A stretch of 64,000 nt of DNA from JAEULH01 sp963746275 (GCA_963746275.1 CAVVAX010000012.1:23714-87713); one strand, 5' to 3'. Shown: positions 27,811 through 36,686, numbered from the stretch's first letter. Notes: generated by a model from the sequence alone, not told the origin. A program made the numbers and translations.

Positions 27811-28352
27811 CTACTGAACGAGGAGATCGACGAAGAGGACGTCGCGGACCTCGGCCGGGGCGATGGCGACGGCGATACGGCGGCGGAGCTCCTGGCGAAG
27901 CCGCAGGGTGCCGGCCGACCCGCGCAGGTCGTCGGGGCGCAGCTCGCGGAGGTAGACCTGGCAATGGTCGATGATCCGCGGCATCACCCGCTCGACCGCG
28001 GCCACCGCGGCCTGGTCGGGAAGCTCGAGCGAGATCTTCACCTTGAGGAAGGTCGACTGCCGCTCGTTGGTGTTGAGCGAGACGACCAGGTCGGGAAGCT
28101 CGTAGAAGACGATCGGCGCCGGCTGGCGGCGGCCTCGGCGGCCGCGTCCGGCGCGGGTTCGGTTCTCAAGACGCCGTCGAGGGCACCGGTGACGTAGGCG
28201 ATCGAGGCGCCGACGCCCAGAAGCAGCACCGCCCCGGCGGCGATGATCAAGGTCCGCGCCCGGCCGGCCTTGCCCTCGGGCGCGGCTTCGCTGTCGGGCT
28301 GGTCCGCGGCGCCGGCCAACGTCGTGATACTCTCGGCCAAAGGTTCCCTCAT
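27811..28352 (-). CDS. fliL: Flagellar basal body-associated protein FliL (one frameshift)
   Basis: An N-terminal cytosolic segment is followed by a single span (ARTLIIAAGAVLLLGVGASI) and, after a frame break, the periplasmic FliL domain. That domain contains PIVFYELPDLVVSLN, FLKVKISLELPD, RVMPRIIDHCQVYLRELRPD, and the family ending VRDVLFVDLLVQ. The two halves meet near 28125, where one missing base explains the shift. ATG 28352 was chosen; a GTG-type start 7 codons upstream is possible. FliL surrounds the stator and helps torque generation. It is the first gene of the leftward fliL-fliM-DUF6468-motE-MotB-TPR operon. Confidence 0.9.
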
Positions 28353-28556
28353 GCTCGTCCGGCGGAAGCGCACACGCTGGCGCTCCGCCGGGGCCGAAGG
28401 TAGGCGCAGGCGGTTAACAAGCGGTTGATCGCCGCCGGCAATCTCGATCGACCCGGCAACATCTGCCCGGCAGGATGCGCCGCCCGGCCACTGCGCCGGA
28501 CCCGCCGCGCAGTCGCGTCTGGCCCCACAGGGCTGATTTCATTGAATAACAGGTGC

Positions 28557-28572
28557 TGGCACGGCGGCTGCA
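28557..28572 (+). promoter_or_regulatory. Sigma-54 promoter for flgF operon
   Basis: TGGCACGGCGGCTGCA fits the -24/-12 consensus: the GG and GC elements are exactly 10 nt apart, and TGGCAC is perfect, with CTGCA in place of TTGCA. It lies 42 bp before the flgF ATG, which itself has an AAGGAGG ribosome binding site near 28602. Sigma-54 control of middle flagellar genes is well known in alphaproteobacteria; use here is inferred. Confidence 0.7.
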
Positions 28573-28614
28573 GCCACGGCCTCGAGCTGTGGCAGTCACG
28601 GCCAAGGAGGTTCC

Positions 28615-29343
28615 ATGGAAACGACGTTGCTCGTTGCCCTCTCGCGGCAGGGGGCTTTGCGCCGGCAGATGGACGTCGTCGCCAACAACCTCGCCAATAT
28701 GAACACCAACGGCTTCAAGGCCGAGCGGATGCTGTTCACCGACCACGTGGTCAGGAACGGCGGCCCGGCCGGGCCGGCGGCGCCGATCGCCTTCGTCCGC
28801 GACATCGCCACGGTGCGCGACGACAGCCAGGGCCGCACCGAGGCGACCGGCAACCCGCTGGATCTTGCGATCCAGGGCGACGGCTACTTCGTCGTCGAAG
28901 GCTCGAACGGGGATCTGCTCTACAGCCGCAACGGTCGCCTGCAGCTCGACGGCGAGGGCCGGCTGGTGACGGCGGAGGGCGCGCCGGTGCTGACCAACGC
29001 CGACACGCCGGTCTTCCTGGGCGAGACCGACACCGACATCGTCGTCGCCCGCGACGGCACGATCTCCAGCCAGAACGGCGAGCTGGGCCGGCTGCGCATC
29101 GTCGCCTTCGACGCGCCCGCGGCCCTGCTCCCGGCGGGGGGAAGCCTGTTCTCGACGGACGCCCAGCCGGTGGACGTCGCCTCTCCGGTCCTCGAGCAGG
29201 GGATGCTTGAGCGCTCCAACGTCGAGCCAATCCTGGAGATGGAAAAGATGATCCGGGTCGAGCGCGCCTACGCCTCGGTGCGCGACCTGATCAACCGGGA
29301 AGACGATCGGCTTAAGCAAATGCTTCAGGTTTATGCCGCATAA
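28615..29343 (+). CDS. flgF: Flagellar proximal rod protein FlgF
   Basis: The 242-residue protein begins METTLLVALSRQGALRRQMD and has the rod/hook N-terminal motif DVVANNLANMNTNGFKAERM. The central part has DLAIQGDGYFVVEG and LYSRNGRLQLDGEGRLV, and the C-terminal flg_bbr_C helix is MEKMIRVERAYASVRDLINR. It forms part of the proximal rod with FlgB, FlgC and FlgE-family proteins. It is the first gene of the flgF-flgG-flgA-flgH operon; ATG 28615 is preceded by AAGGAGG. Confidence 0.96.
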   Translation: METTLLVALSRQGALRRQMDVVANNLANMNTNGFKAERMLFTDHVVRNGGPAGPAAPIAFVRDIATVRDDSQGRTEATGNPLDLAIQGDGYFVVEGSNGDLLYSRNGRLQLDGEGRLVTAEGAPVLTNADTPVFLGETDTDIVVARDGTISSQNGELGRLRIVAFDAPAALLPAGGSLFSTDAQPVDVASPVLEQGMLERSNVEPILEMEKMIRVERAYASVRDLINREDDRLKQMLQVYAA

Positions 29344-29385
29344 GGGGTAGCGCGTGAGGCGCAGCCCGTAGACGGAGTTGACGAG

Positions 29386-30168
29386 ATGAGAGCCCTCAGC
29401 ATTGCCGCGACCGGCATGCTCGCGCAGCAGCGCAACGTCGAGGTGGTGTCCAACAACCTCGCCAACATGAACACCACCGGCTACCTGCGCCGGCGGCCGG
29501 AGTTCCACGACCTGCTCTACCAGAACCTCCGGCGGCCCGGCTCGACCGCGTCCGACAGCGGCGGCGTGGTGCCGAGCGGCGTGCAGCTGGGCCTCGGGGT
29601 GAAGCTCGCCGCGGTCTACCGCATCCACACCCAGGGCAACGTCGCGGCGACGGAGAACACGTTCGACCTCGCCATCCAGGGCAAGGGCTTCTTCCAGGTG
29701 GAGCGTCCGGACGGCGAGACCGCGTATACCCGCGACGGCACCTTCCAGCTCAATGCCGACGGCGAGATCGTTACCCACGACGGCCTGGTCGTGCTGCCCG
29801 GCATCACCGTGCCGGCGGACGCCATCGACATCAGCATCAACCAGAGCGGCGAGGTGCTGGTGAAGCAGCAGGGCCAGGTGGCGCTGCAGAACGTCGGCCA
29901 GATCCAGCTCGCGACCTTCCCGAACGAGGCCGGGCTCGAGGCCATCGGCAGCAACCTGCTCCTGGAGACGCCGGCCTCGGGTGCGGCGAACGTCGGCAAC
30001 CCGCAGGATCCCGGCTTCGGCAGCCTGCTCCAGGGCTTCCTCGAGACCGCCAACGTCAACGCGGTCGAGGAGATCACCAACCTCATCTCGGCGCAGCGCG
30101 CTTACGAGATGAACTCCAAGGTCATCCAGACCGCCGACGAGATGATGGCCTCGCTCAGCAACCGGTAG
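29386..30168 (+). CDS. flgG: Flagellar distal rod protein FlgG
   Basis: This is a full-length 260-residue FlgG. The N-terminal motif is MRALSIAATGMLAQQRNVEV followed by VSNNLANMNTTGYLR. The FlgG-specific insertion YQNLRRPGSTASDSGGVVPS is present, then DLAIQGKGFFQVERPDGETA and the C-terminal ANVNAVEEITNLISAQRAYE. It builds the distal rod. It follows flgF by 42 bp on the same strand. Confidence 0.97.
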   Translation: MRALSIAATGMLAQQRNVEVVSNNLANMNTTGYLRRRPEFHDLLYQNLRRPGSTASDSGGVVPSGVQLGLGVKLAAVYRIHTQGNVAATENTFDLAIQGKGFFQVERPDGETAYTRDGTFQLNADGEIVTHDGLVVLPGITVPADAIDISINQSGEVLVKQQGQVALQNVGQIQLATFPNEAGLEAIGSNLLLETPASGAANVGNPQDPGFGSLLQGFLETANVNAVEEITNLISAQRAYEMNSKVIQTADEMMASLSNR

Positions 30169-30277
30169 TTTAGATCGGATTCCACGGAGGGTGGGTCTAG
30201 GCGAAGCCGGACCCGCCGAAGGGAAGTCGGCGGATTAGGCCTTCGGCTAATGCGCCCACGCCGCTCCGCGGCTCGCC

Positions 30278-31081
30278 ATGACGATATTGATCTTAAAGAA
30301 GGCAGAGAAGCAATTGCGCAGATCTTCCGGCTGGTTGCTTGCGGTTCTGCTGATCCTCGCCGCGACCTCGGCTTTCGCCGCCGAGGCCGAGAACGGGCCG
30401 CAGGAGGGCGAGCGGTTCTACACCCAGGCGGACATGGCCCGCCTCGTCGCCGACGCGCTGTCGGCGAAGACCGGCGACGACCCGGAGGCCGTCGCGATCG
30501 AGTTCGCGAGCACGTTGCCGACGCTGCGCACACCTCCCGGCGCCGATCCCATCGTCGTCGAGGAGATCAGCACCGACGCGCCCGGGCGCCGCTTCGCCGC
30601 CCGCGTCGCCATCCCGGCCGGATCCGGCAAGGTCCACCGCCAGACCATCACCGGCCAGCTCCATCGCATGGCCCAGGTGCCGGTCCCGGTCCGTGCCATC
30701 GGCCGCGGCGAGACCATCCAGGCAGAGGACCTGGAGTGGGTCTTGCTGAAGGACAGCCGTGTCGGCAGCAGCGTCGTCGTCGACGCGGCGGGGCTCGTCG
30801 GCCACAGCGCCCGCGGCCCGCTGCGCCCGGGCACGCCCGTCCGCGGTACCCAGATCCGCAAGCCCGTCGTCGTCGCAAAGGGCAGCCTGGTCTTGCTAAC
30901 GCTCGACCGCCCCGGGATGGCGCTGAGCGCCCGCGCCCGGGCGCTCGAGGACGGCGGCGTCGGCGAGACGATCCGCGTCAGCAACCTGCAGAGCAGCACC
31001 GTCGTCGAAGGCACGATCAGCGGCCCCGGCCGGGTCGACGTGAGCCCAGGCGGGTCGCCACAAAGGAGAGACGGCCGATGA
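30278..31081 (+). CDS. flgA: FlgA, P-ring assembly chaperone
   Basis: A signal peptide (SGWLLAVLLILAATSAFA) precedes a 267-residue periplasmic protein. The SAF domain contains VPVPVRAIGRGETIQAEDLE and VGHSARGPLRPGTPV. The terminal part has KGSLVLLTLDRPGMALSARA and GETIRVSNLQSSTVVEGTIS, the classic FlgA ending. FlgA helps FlgI assemble into the P ring; flgI itself is absent from the window. The stop overlaps the flgH ATG (ATGA). Confidence 0.95.
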   Translation: MTILILKKAEKQLRRSSGWLLAVLLILAATSAFAAEAENGPQEGERFYTQADMARLVADALSAKTGDDPEAVAIEFASTLPTLRTPPGADPIVVEEISTDAPGRRFAARVAIPAGSGKVHRQTITGQLHRMAQVPVPVRAIGRGETIQAEDLEWVLLKDSRVGSSVVVDAAGLVGHSARGPLRPGTPVRGTQIRKPVVVAKGSLVLLTLDRPGMALSARARALEDGGVGETIRVSNLQSSTVVEGTISGPGRVDVSPGGSPQRRDGR

Positions 31082-31839
31082 CCGCATCCTGGCCTCGCGC
31101 CGCCGCCAGCACGGCGCTGGCGCTGATCCTCGCCGCCGGCCTCGGCGGCTGCAGCCTCGGCACCCGCCTGACGGAGGTCGGAACCACGCCCAAGCTCAGC
31201 AAGATCCCCGAAGATCCGCAGAAGGACCCGGCCTATCAGCCCGTCCGCCTGCCGATGCCGGCCCAGCCGCAGGCCGACGACAACCCGGCCTCGCTCTGGC
31301 GGCCGGGAGCGAGGGCCTTCTTTAAGGACACCCGCGCCAAGGAAATCGGCGACATCCTCACCATCCGCCTCAAGCTCGACGACAGCGCCAAGCTGAAGAA
31401 CTCGACCAAGCGCGAACGCGACGACGGCGAGACCGCCAAGGTCGACGCCATGCTTGGTTACGAGGGCGTGGTCCGCAATGCGGTGCCGGCGGTTGGCGTG
31501 AGCCCGGCCGTCAGCTTCGGCACCGAGCACGAGACCCAGGGCAACGGCGGCATCGATCGGCAGGAGTCGATCGACCTGACGTTCGCCGCCATCGTCACCC
31601 AGGTGCTGCCCAACGGCCTGCTCGCCATCGTCGGCCGCCAGGAGATCCGGGTGAACTACGAGTTGCGCGAACTGATGATCAGCGGCGTGATCCGGCCGCA
31701 GGACATCGAGGCCGACAACTCCATCCGCCACGAAAAGATCGCCGAGATGCGCGTCGCCTACGGCGGCCGCGGCACGCTCAGCGACCTGCAGCAGCCGCGC
31801 TGGGGCACCCAAATCTGGGACGTCATCTTCCCGTTCTAG
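31078..31839 (+). CDS. flgH: Flagellar L-ring lipoprotein FlgH
   Basis: A lipoprotein signal (TALALILAAGLGGC, Cys at residue 25) is followed by the FlgH body: ASLWRPGARAFFKDTRAKEI, GDILTIRLKLDDSAKLKN, and the strongly conserved LPNGLLAIVGRQEIRVNYEL plus IRPQDIEADNSI. It has 253 residues, normal for the family. FlgH forms the outer-membrane L ring. The frame runs open far upstream inside flgA, but the overlap ATG with a following signal peptide marks the start. Confidence 0.96.
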   Translation: MTASWPRAAASTALALILAAGLGGCSLGTRLTEVGTTPKLSKIPEDPQKDPAYQPVRLPMPAQPQADDNPASLWRPGARAFFKDTRAKEIGDILTIRLKLDDSAKLKNSTKRERDDGETAKVDAMLGYEGVVRNAVPAVGVSPAVSFGTEHETQGNGGIDRQESIDLTFAAIVTQVLPNGLLAIVGRQEIRVNYELRELMISGVIRPQDIEADNSIRHEKIAEMRVAYGGRGTLSDLQQPRWGTQIWDVIFPF

Positions 31840-31845
31840 CAAACC

Positions 31846-32040
31846 CTCACCGCGACCCGCTTTCCCACTTGCGCTTACGGTGCGCGAGAGAGGGAGTCCC
31901 GTGGCAAGCCCGCGTCGCATCTTCCCCTCGCCCCGCGGCGAAGCCGTAGGAGAGGAAGGGGCCCGCAGCGGGAGGGTGATGGCCGCCGTCGGCGGCGGTG
32001 ATGGCCGCCGTCGGCGGCGCCTCCTCGCCATCCCGGCGGC
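31846..32040. repeat. REP-like intergenic repeat with 22-bp tandem duplication
   Basis: This non-coding stretch after flgH contains the 'CCCTCACC...CCCTCGCCCCGCGGCG...GAGGAAGGGGCCCGCAGCGG' type of text, which resembles dispersed REP elements in Azospirillum-like genomes (recognition from memory). Inside it, a 22-bp unit beginning GGTGATGGCCGCCGTC is repeated twice head to tail at 31975-31996 and 31997-32018, without mismatch. Each unit is itself partly palindromic (GCCGCC/GGCGGC). Confidence 0.55.
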
Positions 32041-32073
32041 TGTGCGCAGCCAAGCCTTGCGCCGGGCCGCGCC

Positions 32074-32514
32074 TCAGTCGTTGCGGCGCTGCCACCAGGG
32101 CAGGATCTGGTAGTCGATGCCGTCTTCGCGAAGTGCCGCGGCGTCCTCAAGGCTGGCCTCGTCGTAGATGCCGCGCGGGTCGGTCTCGCCGAAGTGGATG
32201 CGCCGCGCCTCCTCGGTGAACCGGCTGCCTACGTCCTCGCAGTTGGCCTCGATGAGGCCGCGCAGGCGAGTCAGCATGTGTGTCGGACGCTCTTGCTCCT
32301 TCCCCGCCGCGGGCTTGCCATTCGCGGGCGCGGGCTCGCCGCCTGCCGATGCCCGGGCCACCCGCGGCGCCATGGGCGCCTTGCTGACGCGCGTGTCGCG
32401 GCAGACGGGACAGACCAGCGCGCCGGCTTCGACCTGTTCGTCGAACGCGGCGCCTGAGCGGAACCACACCTCGAACCGGTGGCCGTCGCTGCTGGCGAGG
32501 TCGAAGACGATCAC
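32074..32514 (-). CDS. DUF1178 family protein
   Basis: GTG 32514 overlaps the nitrilase stop (GTGA). The 146-residue product has the DUF1178 N-terminus VIVFDLASSDGHRFEVWFRS, a zinc-type CxxC (LVCPVCRDTRVSKAPMAPRV), and the C-terminal FTEEARRIHFGETDPRGIYD with DYQILPWW at the very end. Function is unknown, though the gene often sits in the grx-nitrilase-DUF1178 block of alphaproteobacteria. The frame is open upstream to 32649 but only as overlap with the nitrilase. A shorter paralogue occurs at 57186-57428. Confidence 0.92.
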   Translation of the reverse strand: MIVFDLASSDGHRFEVWFRSGAAFDEQVEAGALVCPVCRDTRVSKAPMAPRVARASAGGEPAPANGKPAAGKEQERPTHMLTRLRGLIEANCEDVGSRFTEEARRIHFGETDPRGIYDEASLEDAAALREDGIDYQILPWWQRRND

Positions 32515-33338
32515 GGCGAAGGCGCCGCGAAGGGGCGATCGTGCTCCAGGGCCGGCACCCGCCGGCGGGCCTCCGCCACCCGGGCCGGATCGACCTCGGC
32601 GGTGACGATGCCCACGTCCTCGCCGGCGTCGGCAAGCACCGCTCCCCAAGGATCAACGATGACGGAATGGCCGAAGGTGAGCCGACCCTCGGCGTGGGTG
32701 CCGCACTGCGCCGGGGCGAGCACGTAGCAGCCCGTCTCGATCGCCCTCGCCCGTGCCAGCACGTGCCAGTGCGCCGCGCCGGTGGTGCGGGTGAAGGCGG
32801 CGGGGATGGTGAGGAAGTCCGCCCCTGCCTTGGCGAGCGCACGGTAGAGGTGGGGAAAGCGGAGGTCGTAGCAGACGCTCATCCCGAGCCGGCCCCACGG
32901 TGTGGCGGCGATGACGACGCGGTCCCCCGGCGCGATCACCGCGGACTCGCGGTAGCTTTCGCCGGACGAGAGGTCGACGTCGAAGAGGTGGATCTTGTCG
33001 TAGCGGGCGACGACGCGCCCGGACGCGTCGAGGAGGAAGGAACGGTTGGCAACCCGGCCATCCTCGCGGCGGATGGCGAGCGAGCCGATGAGCAGCCACA
33101 CGCCAAGACGTCCGGCGGCCTCGGTGAAGGCGACCAGAGCCGGATGCCCGTCCTCGGGCAGCGCCTTCTCGCGCTGCTTGGCCTGATCGGGCTCGATCAT
33201 GGCGACGTTCTCGGGAAGCAAAATCAGCTCGGCGCCGCGCGCCCGCGCCACGCCGATCAGCGGCAGCACGGCATCGATGTTCGGGCCGATCTCGCGCCCC
33301 GAGTTGGTCTGAACGCAGGCAACGGTGAACTCCGCCAT
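32511..33338 (-). CDS. Nitrilase-superfamily carbon-nitrogen hydrolase (Nit1/Nit2 type)
   Basis: A 275-residue protein with the catalytic triad Glu (LILLPENVAMIEP), Lys (YDKIHLFDVDLSSGESYRES) and Cys (GMSVCYDLRFPHLYRALAKA). The sequence FDVDL...SGESYRES resembles the Nit1/Nit2 branch, which removes amide from deaminated glutathione or omega-amides. The position directly downstream of glutaredoxin (9-bp gap) fits a glutathione link (inference). ATG 33338 chosen; the open frame continues upstream over the grxC gene as shadow. Confidence 0.92.
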   Translation of the reverse strand: MAEFTVACVQTNSGREIGPNIDAVLPLIGVARARGAELILLPENVAMIEPDQAKQREKALPEDGHPALVAFTEAAGRLGVWLLIGSLAIRREDGRVANRSFLLDASGRVVARYDKIHLFDVDLSSGESYRESAVIAPGDRVVIAATPWGRLGMSVCYDLRFPHLYRALAKAGADFLTIPAAFTRTTGAAHWHVLARARAIETGCYVLAPAQCGTHAEGRLTFGHSVIVDPWGAVLADAGEDVGIVTAEVDPARVAEARRRVPALEHDRPFAAPSP

Positions 33339-33346
33339 CGCCGCCG

Positions 33347-33610
33347 TCAGCCCTCGCCGCGGAGCACCGCGTCGAGCTTGCCCGCCCGCTCCAGCGCGAC
33401 CATGCCATCGGAGTCGCCGACGTAGCGGCCATCGACGAAGATCTGCGGTACCGTCCTCTTGCCGCCCGAACGCTCCTGCATCTCGGCCCGGGCGCCGGGA
33501 ACGTCGGTGACGTCGTACTCGACGAACTCGACGTTCTTCTTTGCCAGCAGCGCCTTGGCCCGCTGGCAATAGGGACAGAAGGGCGTCGTGTAGATCTCGA
33601 TCTTGGCCAT
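33347..33610 (-). CDS. grxC: Glutaredoxin 3
   Basis: An 87-residue glutaredoxin with dithiol active site CPYC (IEIYTTPFCPYCQRAKALLA), the cis-Pro region RTVPQIFVDGRYVG and the GSH-binding GDSDGMVALERAG. It reduces disulfides at the expense of glutathione. The start is set at MAKIEIYT (33610), two codons after the first possible ATG. It is the first gene of the grx-nitrilase-DUF1178 operon. Confidence 0.96.
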   Translation of the reverse strand: MAKIEIYTTPFCPYCQRAKALLAKKNVEFVEYDVTDVPGARAEMQERSGGKRTVPQIFVDGRYVGDSDGMVALERAGKLDAVLRGEG

Positions 33611-33727
33611 TCTCACGACCTCCTTCGCAAGGCTGAGCGGGCATTTTGCACGGGCACGATATGGCCGACCAGCGGTAGAAATAAAAGCATCGCCGCAAGG
33701 CCAGGAGGCGGACCCGGGCGCGCTCGC

Positions 33728-36511
33728 TCAGTGCGCCGCGTCCCAGGTGAGCCCGGTGCCGGTATCGACCACCAGCGGCACGGTCAGCCGCGCCACCGAG
33801 GTCATCTCACCCACGACCAGCGCCCGGGTCGCCTCGACCTCGGCTTTGGGCACCTCGAAGACGAGCTCGTCGTGCACCTGCAGAAGCATCTGCGCCGACA
33901 GCCCGGCGCGGGCGAGGGCGGACGGAATGCGGATCATCGCCCGCTTGATGATGTCGGCAGCGCCGCCCTGGATCGGTGCGTTGATGGCGGCCCGTTCGGC
34001 AAAGCTCCGGACCGAGACGTTGCGGTCGGTGATGCCGCGGACGTGGCAGCGCCGGCCGAACAGGGTTGTGACGTAGCCCCGCTCGCGGGCGAGCTTCTTC
34101 GTTGCCGCCATGTAGTCGCGGATGCCGGGATAGCGGGCGAAGTAGGCGTCGATGTAGGCGGCCGCCTCGCCGCGCGGGATGCCGAGCTGGCGGGCGAGGC
34201 CGAAGGGCGAGATGCCGTAGATGATGCCGAAGTTGATGGCCTTGGCCTTACGCCGCGTCATCGGGTCCATGCCCTCGATCGGCACGCCGAACACCTGCGA
34301 CGCGGTCATCGCGTGGATGTCGATGCCTTCGCGGAACGCCACCTTCAGCGCCTCAATGCCAGCAACGTGGGCGAGCAGGCGGAGCTCGATCTGCGAGTAG
34401 TCAGCGCTGAGCAGCACCGAGCCGGGCTCGGCGATAAAGGCACGGCGGATCTTGCGACCCTCCTCGGTGCGCACCGGGATGTTCTGCAGGTTCGGGTCGG
34501 ACGACGACAGCCGGCCGGTGGAGGCGACCGCCTGCTGGTAGCAGGTGTGCACCCGCCCCGTGTCCGGGCCGATCTGCTGGATCAGGGCGTCGGCGTAGGT
34601 GGTCTTGAGCTTGGAGAGCTGCCGCCAGTCGAGCACTCTCCCCGCCAGCGCCCGGGCGTGCGGGTCCTCGGCCTCGGCGGCGATCGTCTCCAGGATGTCA
34701 GCGCCGGTGGCGAACGCGCCGGACTTGCCGCGCCGACCGGTTTGCACCTTCAGCCGCTCGAACAGCACGTCGCCCAGTTGCTTCGGCGAGCCGATGTTGA
34801 ACGGCCCGCCGGCGAGCCCGTGGATCTCGGCCTCCAGCGCTTCCAGACGATGGCCGAACTCGCCGCTGAGCCGGCGCAGTTCCTGTCGACGTCGACGAGG
34901 ATGCCGCGCGCCTCCATGGCTGCGAGCACACCGATCAGCGGCCGCTCCAGGGTCTCGTAGACCGTGACCAGACGCTCGGTGACGAGCCTGGGCTTGAGCT
35001 GGCGATGCAGCCTGATCGTGATATCGGCTTCCTCGGCGGCGTAGTCGCAGCCGCGGGTAATCGAGACCTTGTCGAAGGTCACCTGGGAGCGGCCGGCGCC
35101 GGCGACGTCGGCGAACTTCACCGGCGTTATGCCGAGGTGCAGCTCGGCGAGCTCGTCCATGCCGTGGCCGTGCAGGCCGCCCTCCAGCACGTAGGAGAGC
35201 AGCATGGTGTCGTCGATGGGGGAAAGCTGGACGCCGCAGCGGCCGAGCACCTGCATGTCGTACTTGACGTTCTGCCCGACCTTGAGCACCGCGGGGTCCT
35301 CGAGCAGCGGCTTGAGGGCGGCGAGAGCGACGTCCCGGTCGAGCTGCCGCGGCGGCTCCTCGCCGGGCGCTCCGACGTGGGCCAGCGGCACATAGCAGGC
35401 GCGGCCGGGCTCCAGCGACAGCGAGATACCGATGAGCGAGCAGCGGCTGGCGTAGAGCGAGGTGGTCTCGGTGTCGATGGCGACGAGGCCGGCGGCCTCC
35501 GCCTGGCCGATCCAGCGCGCCAGCGTCGCCTCGTCTTGGACCAGGGTGTAGTCGCGCCGCTCCAGCGGCAGCTCCGGCGCCGGCGCCACTGCCGGCTGGG
35601 CCGCGCCGCGACCGAGCGCCAGCCCCTGGTTTTCGATGCGGGTCAGGATCGAGCGGAACGACTGCGCCTCGAGGAAGTCGCGCAAAGCCTTCGGGTCCGG
35701 CAGCTTCACGGCGAACGCCGAAAGCGGCTCGGGCGGCGGCACCTCGCAGCAGAGCTTGACCAGCTCCTTCGACAGCCGGGCGTTGTCGGCATGCTCGATC
35801 AGCGACTGCCGGCGCTTCGGCTGCCGGATCTCGTTCACGCGCTCGAGCAGCGTCTCCAGGTCGCCGTACTCGCCGATGAGCTGGGCCGCGGTCTTCACCC
35901 CGATCCCGGGAACCCCCGGAACGTTGTCGACGGAGTCCCCGGCCAGGGCCTGGACGTCGATGACCTTCTCGGGCCCGACGCCGAAGCGCTCGCGCACCTC
36001 CTCGACGCCGATCGAGCGGTTCTTCATCGCGTCGAACATGGTCACGCCGTCGCCGACGAGCTGCATCAGGTCCTTGTCGGAGGAGACGATGGTGACCACG
36101 GCGCCGGCCTCGCGCGCGAGCCGGGTGTAGGTGGCGATGACGTCGTCGGCCTCGTAGCCGGTGGCCTCGATGCAGGCGACGTTGAACGCCCGGGTCGCTT
36201 CGCGCACCAGCGCGAACTGCGGGATCAGCTCGTCCGGCGGCTCGGGGCGGCTCGCCTTGTAGCCAGGGAACATGTCGTTGCGGAAGGTGCGGCGCGAGGC
36301 GTCGAAGATCACCGCGATGTGGTCGGCATCGGTCTCGGCCAGAAGCTTTATCAGCATCTGGGCGAAGCCATAGACGGCGCCGACGGGGGCGCCGTCGCCC
36401 CGGGTCATCGGCGGCAGTGCATGGAAGGCGCGAAAGAGGAAGCCCGAGCCGTCGATCAGGTAGACGTGGCGGGGCTGGCTCGCTGCCGGGGTGGCCTCGG
36501 CGGTGGTCAGT
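33728..36511 (-). CDS. polA: DNA polymerase I (one frameshift; probable CTG start)
   Basis: About 927 residues: 5'-3' exonuclease (VYLIDGSGFLFRAFHALPPM; VSSDKDLMQLV; GIGVKTAAQLIGEYG), a 3'-5' exonuclease domain with intact DxE (AIDTETTSL) and VGQNVKYDMQVL, and the polymerase domain with motif A SADYSQIELRLLAH, motif B RRKAKAINFGIIYGIS and motif C LLQVHDELVFEVP. All catalytic Asp residues are present. The frame breaks near 34881 (ILVDVDR | ELRRLSGEF), so a base is missing or extra. No ATG, GTG or TTG precedes VYLIDGSG in frame. The best start is CTG 36511 (LTTAEATPAASQPRHVYLID), overlapping the upstream stop as CTGA. The frame that is open further to 37707 crosses an opposite-strand ABC gene and is not coding. 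Confidence 0.93.
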   Translation of the reverse strand, partial: TDHRRGHPGSEPAPPRLPDRRLGLPLSRLPCTAADDPGRRRPRRRRLWLRPDADKASGRDRCRPHRGDLRRLAPHLPQRHVPWLQGEPPRAAGRADPAVRAGARSDPGVQRRLHRGHRLRGRRRHRHLHPARARGRRRGHHRLLRQGPDAARRRRRDHVRRDEEPLDRRRGGARALRRRAREGHRRPGPGRGLRRQRSGGSRDRGEDRGPAHRRVRRPGDAARARERDPAAEAPAVADRACRQRPAVEGAGQALLRGAAARAAFGVRREAAGPEGFARLPRGAVVPLDPDPHRKPGAGARSRRGPAGSGAGAGAAAGAARLHPGPRRGDAGALDRPGGGRRPRRHRHRDHLALRQPLLAHRYLAVAGARPRLLCAAGPRRSARRGAAAAARPGRRSRRPQAAARGPRGAQGRAERQVRHAGARPLRRPAFPHRRHHAALLRAGGRPARPRHGRARRAAPRHNAGEVRRRRRRRPLPGDLRQGLDYPRLRLRRRGSRYHDQAASPAQAQARHRASGHGLRDPGAAADRCARSHGGARHPRRRRQELRRLSGEFGHRLEALEAEIHGLAGGPFNIGSPKQLGDVLFERLKVQTGRRGKSGAFATGADILETIAAEAEDPHARALAGRVLDWRQLSKLKTTYADALIQQIGPDTGRVHTCYQQAVASTGRLSSSDPNLQNIPVRTEEGRKIRRAFIAEPGSVLLSADYSQIELRLLAHVAGIEALKVAFREGIDIHAMTASQVFGVPIEGMDPMTRRKAKAINFGIIYGISPFGLARQLGIPRGEAAAYIDAYFARYPGIRDYMAATKKLARERGYVTTLFGRRCHVRGITDRNVSVRSFAERAAINAPIQGGAADIIKRAMIRIPSALARAGLSAQMLLQVHDELVFEVPKAEVEATRALVVGEMTSVARLTVPLVVDTGTGLTWDAAH

Positions 36512-36686
36512 GTCCCGCCACCGGTGCGGCGCCACCCTCGAAGACGAAGTGCCGCGAGCAGTAAGGACAGTAGATCTCGTCCTCGTCGCCCATGTTCAGG
36601 TAGACCAGGGGGTGGCCGAGCGCGCCGCCGCCGCCGTCGCAGCCGACGACGCGGCTGTCCACCATGATCTTCTCCTGCGGCCTCAT
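36507..36686 (-). CDS. Small zinc-finger (CHCC-type) protein
   Basis: The 59-residue protein carries VVGCDGGGGALGHPLVYLNM followed by GDEDEIYCPYCSRHFVFEGG. The C...H...CxxC pattern is that of small bacterial proteins related to the NDUFS6 C-terminal zinc domain. Function in bacteria is unclear; in complex I this domain binds zinc in an accessory subunit. ATG 36686 gives the usual 'MxPxExI' style N-terminus. The stop overlaps the proposed polA start codon. Confidence 0.85.
   Translation of the reverse strand: MRPQEKIMVDSRVVGCDGGGGALGHPLVYLNMGDEDEIYCPYCSRHFVFEGGAAPVAGH

Noticed and set aside
31975..32018. Possible CRISPR-like repeat
   Set aside because: Two units in direct contact without spacers and no cas genes; it is a tandem duplication in a REP-like element.
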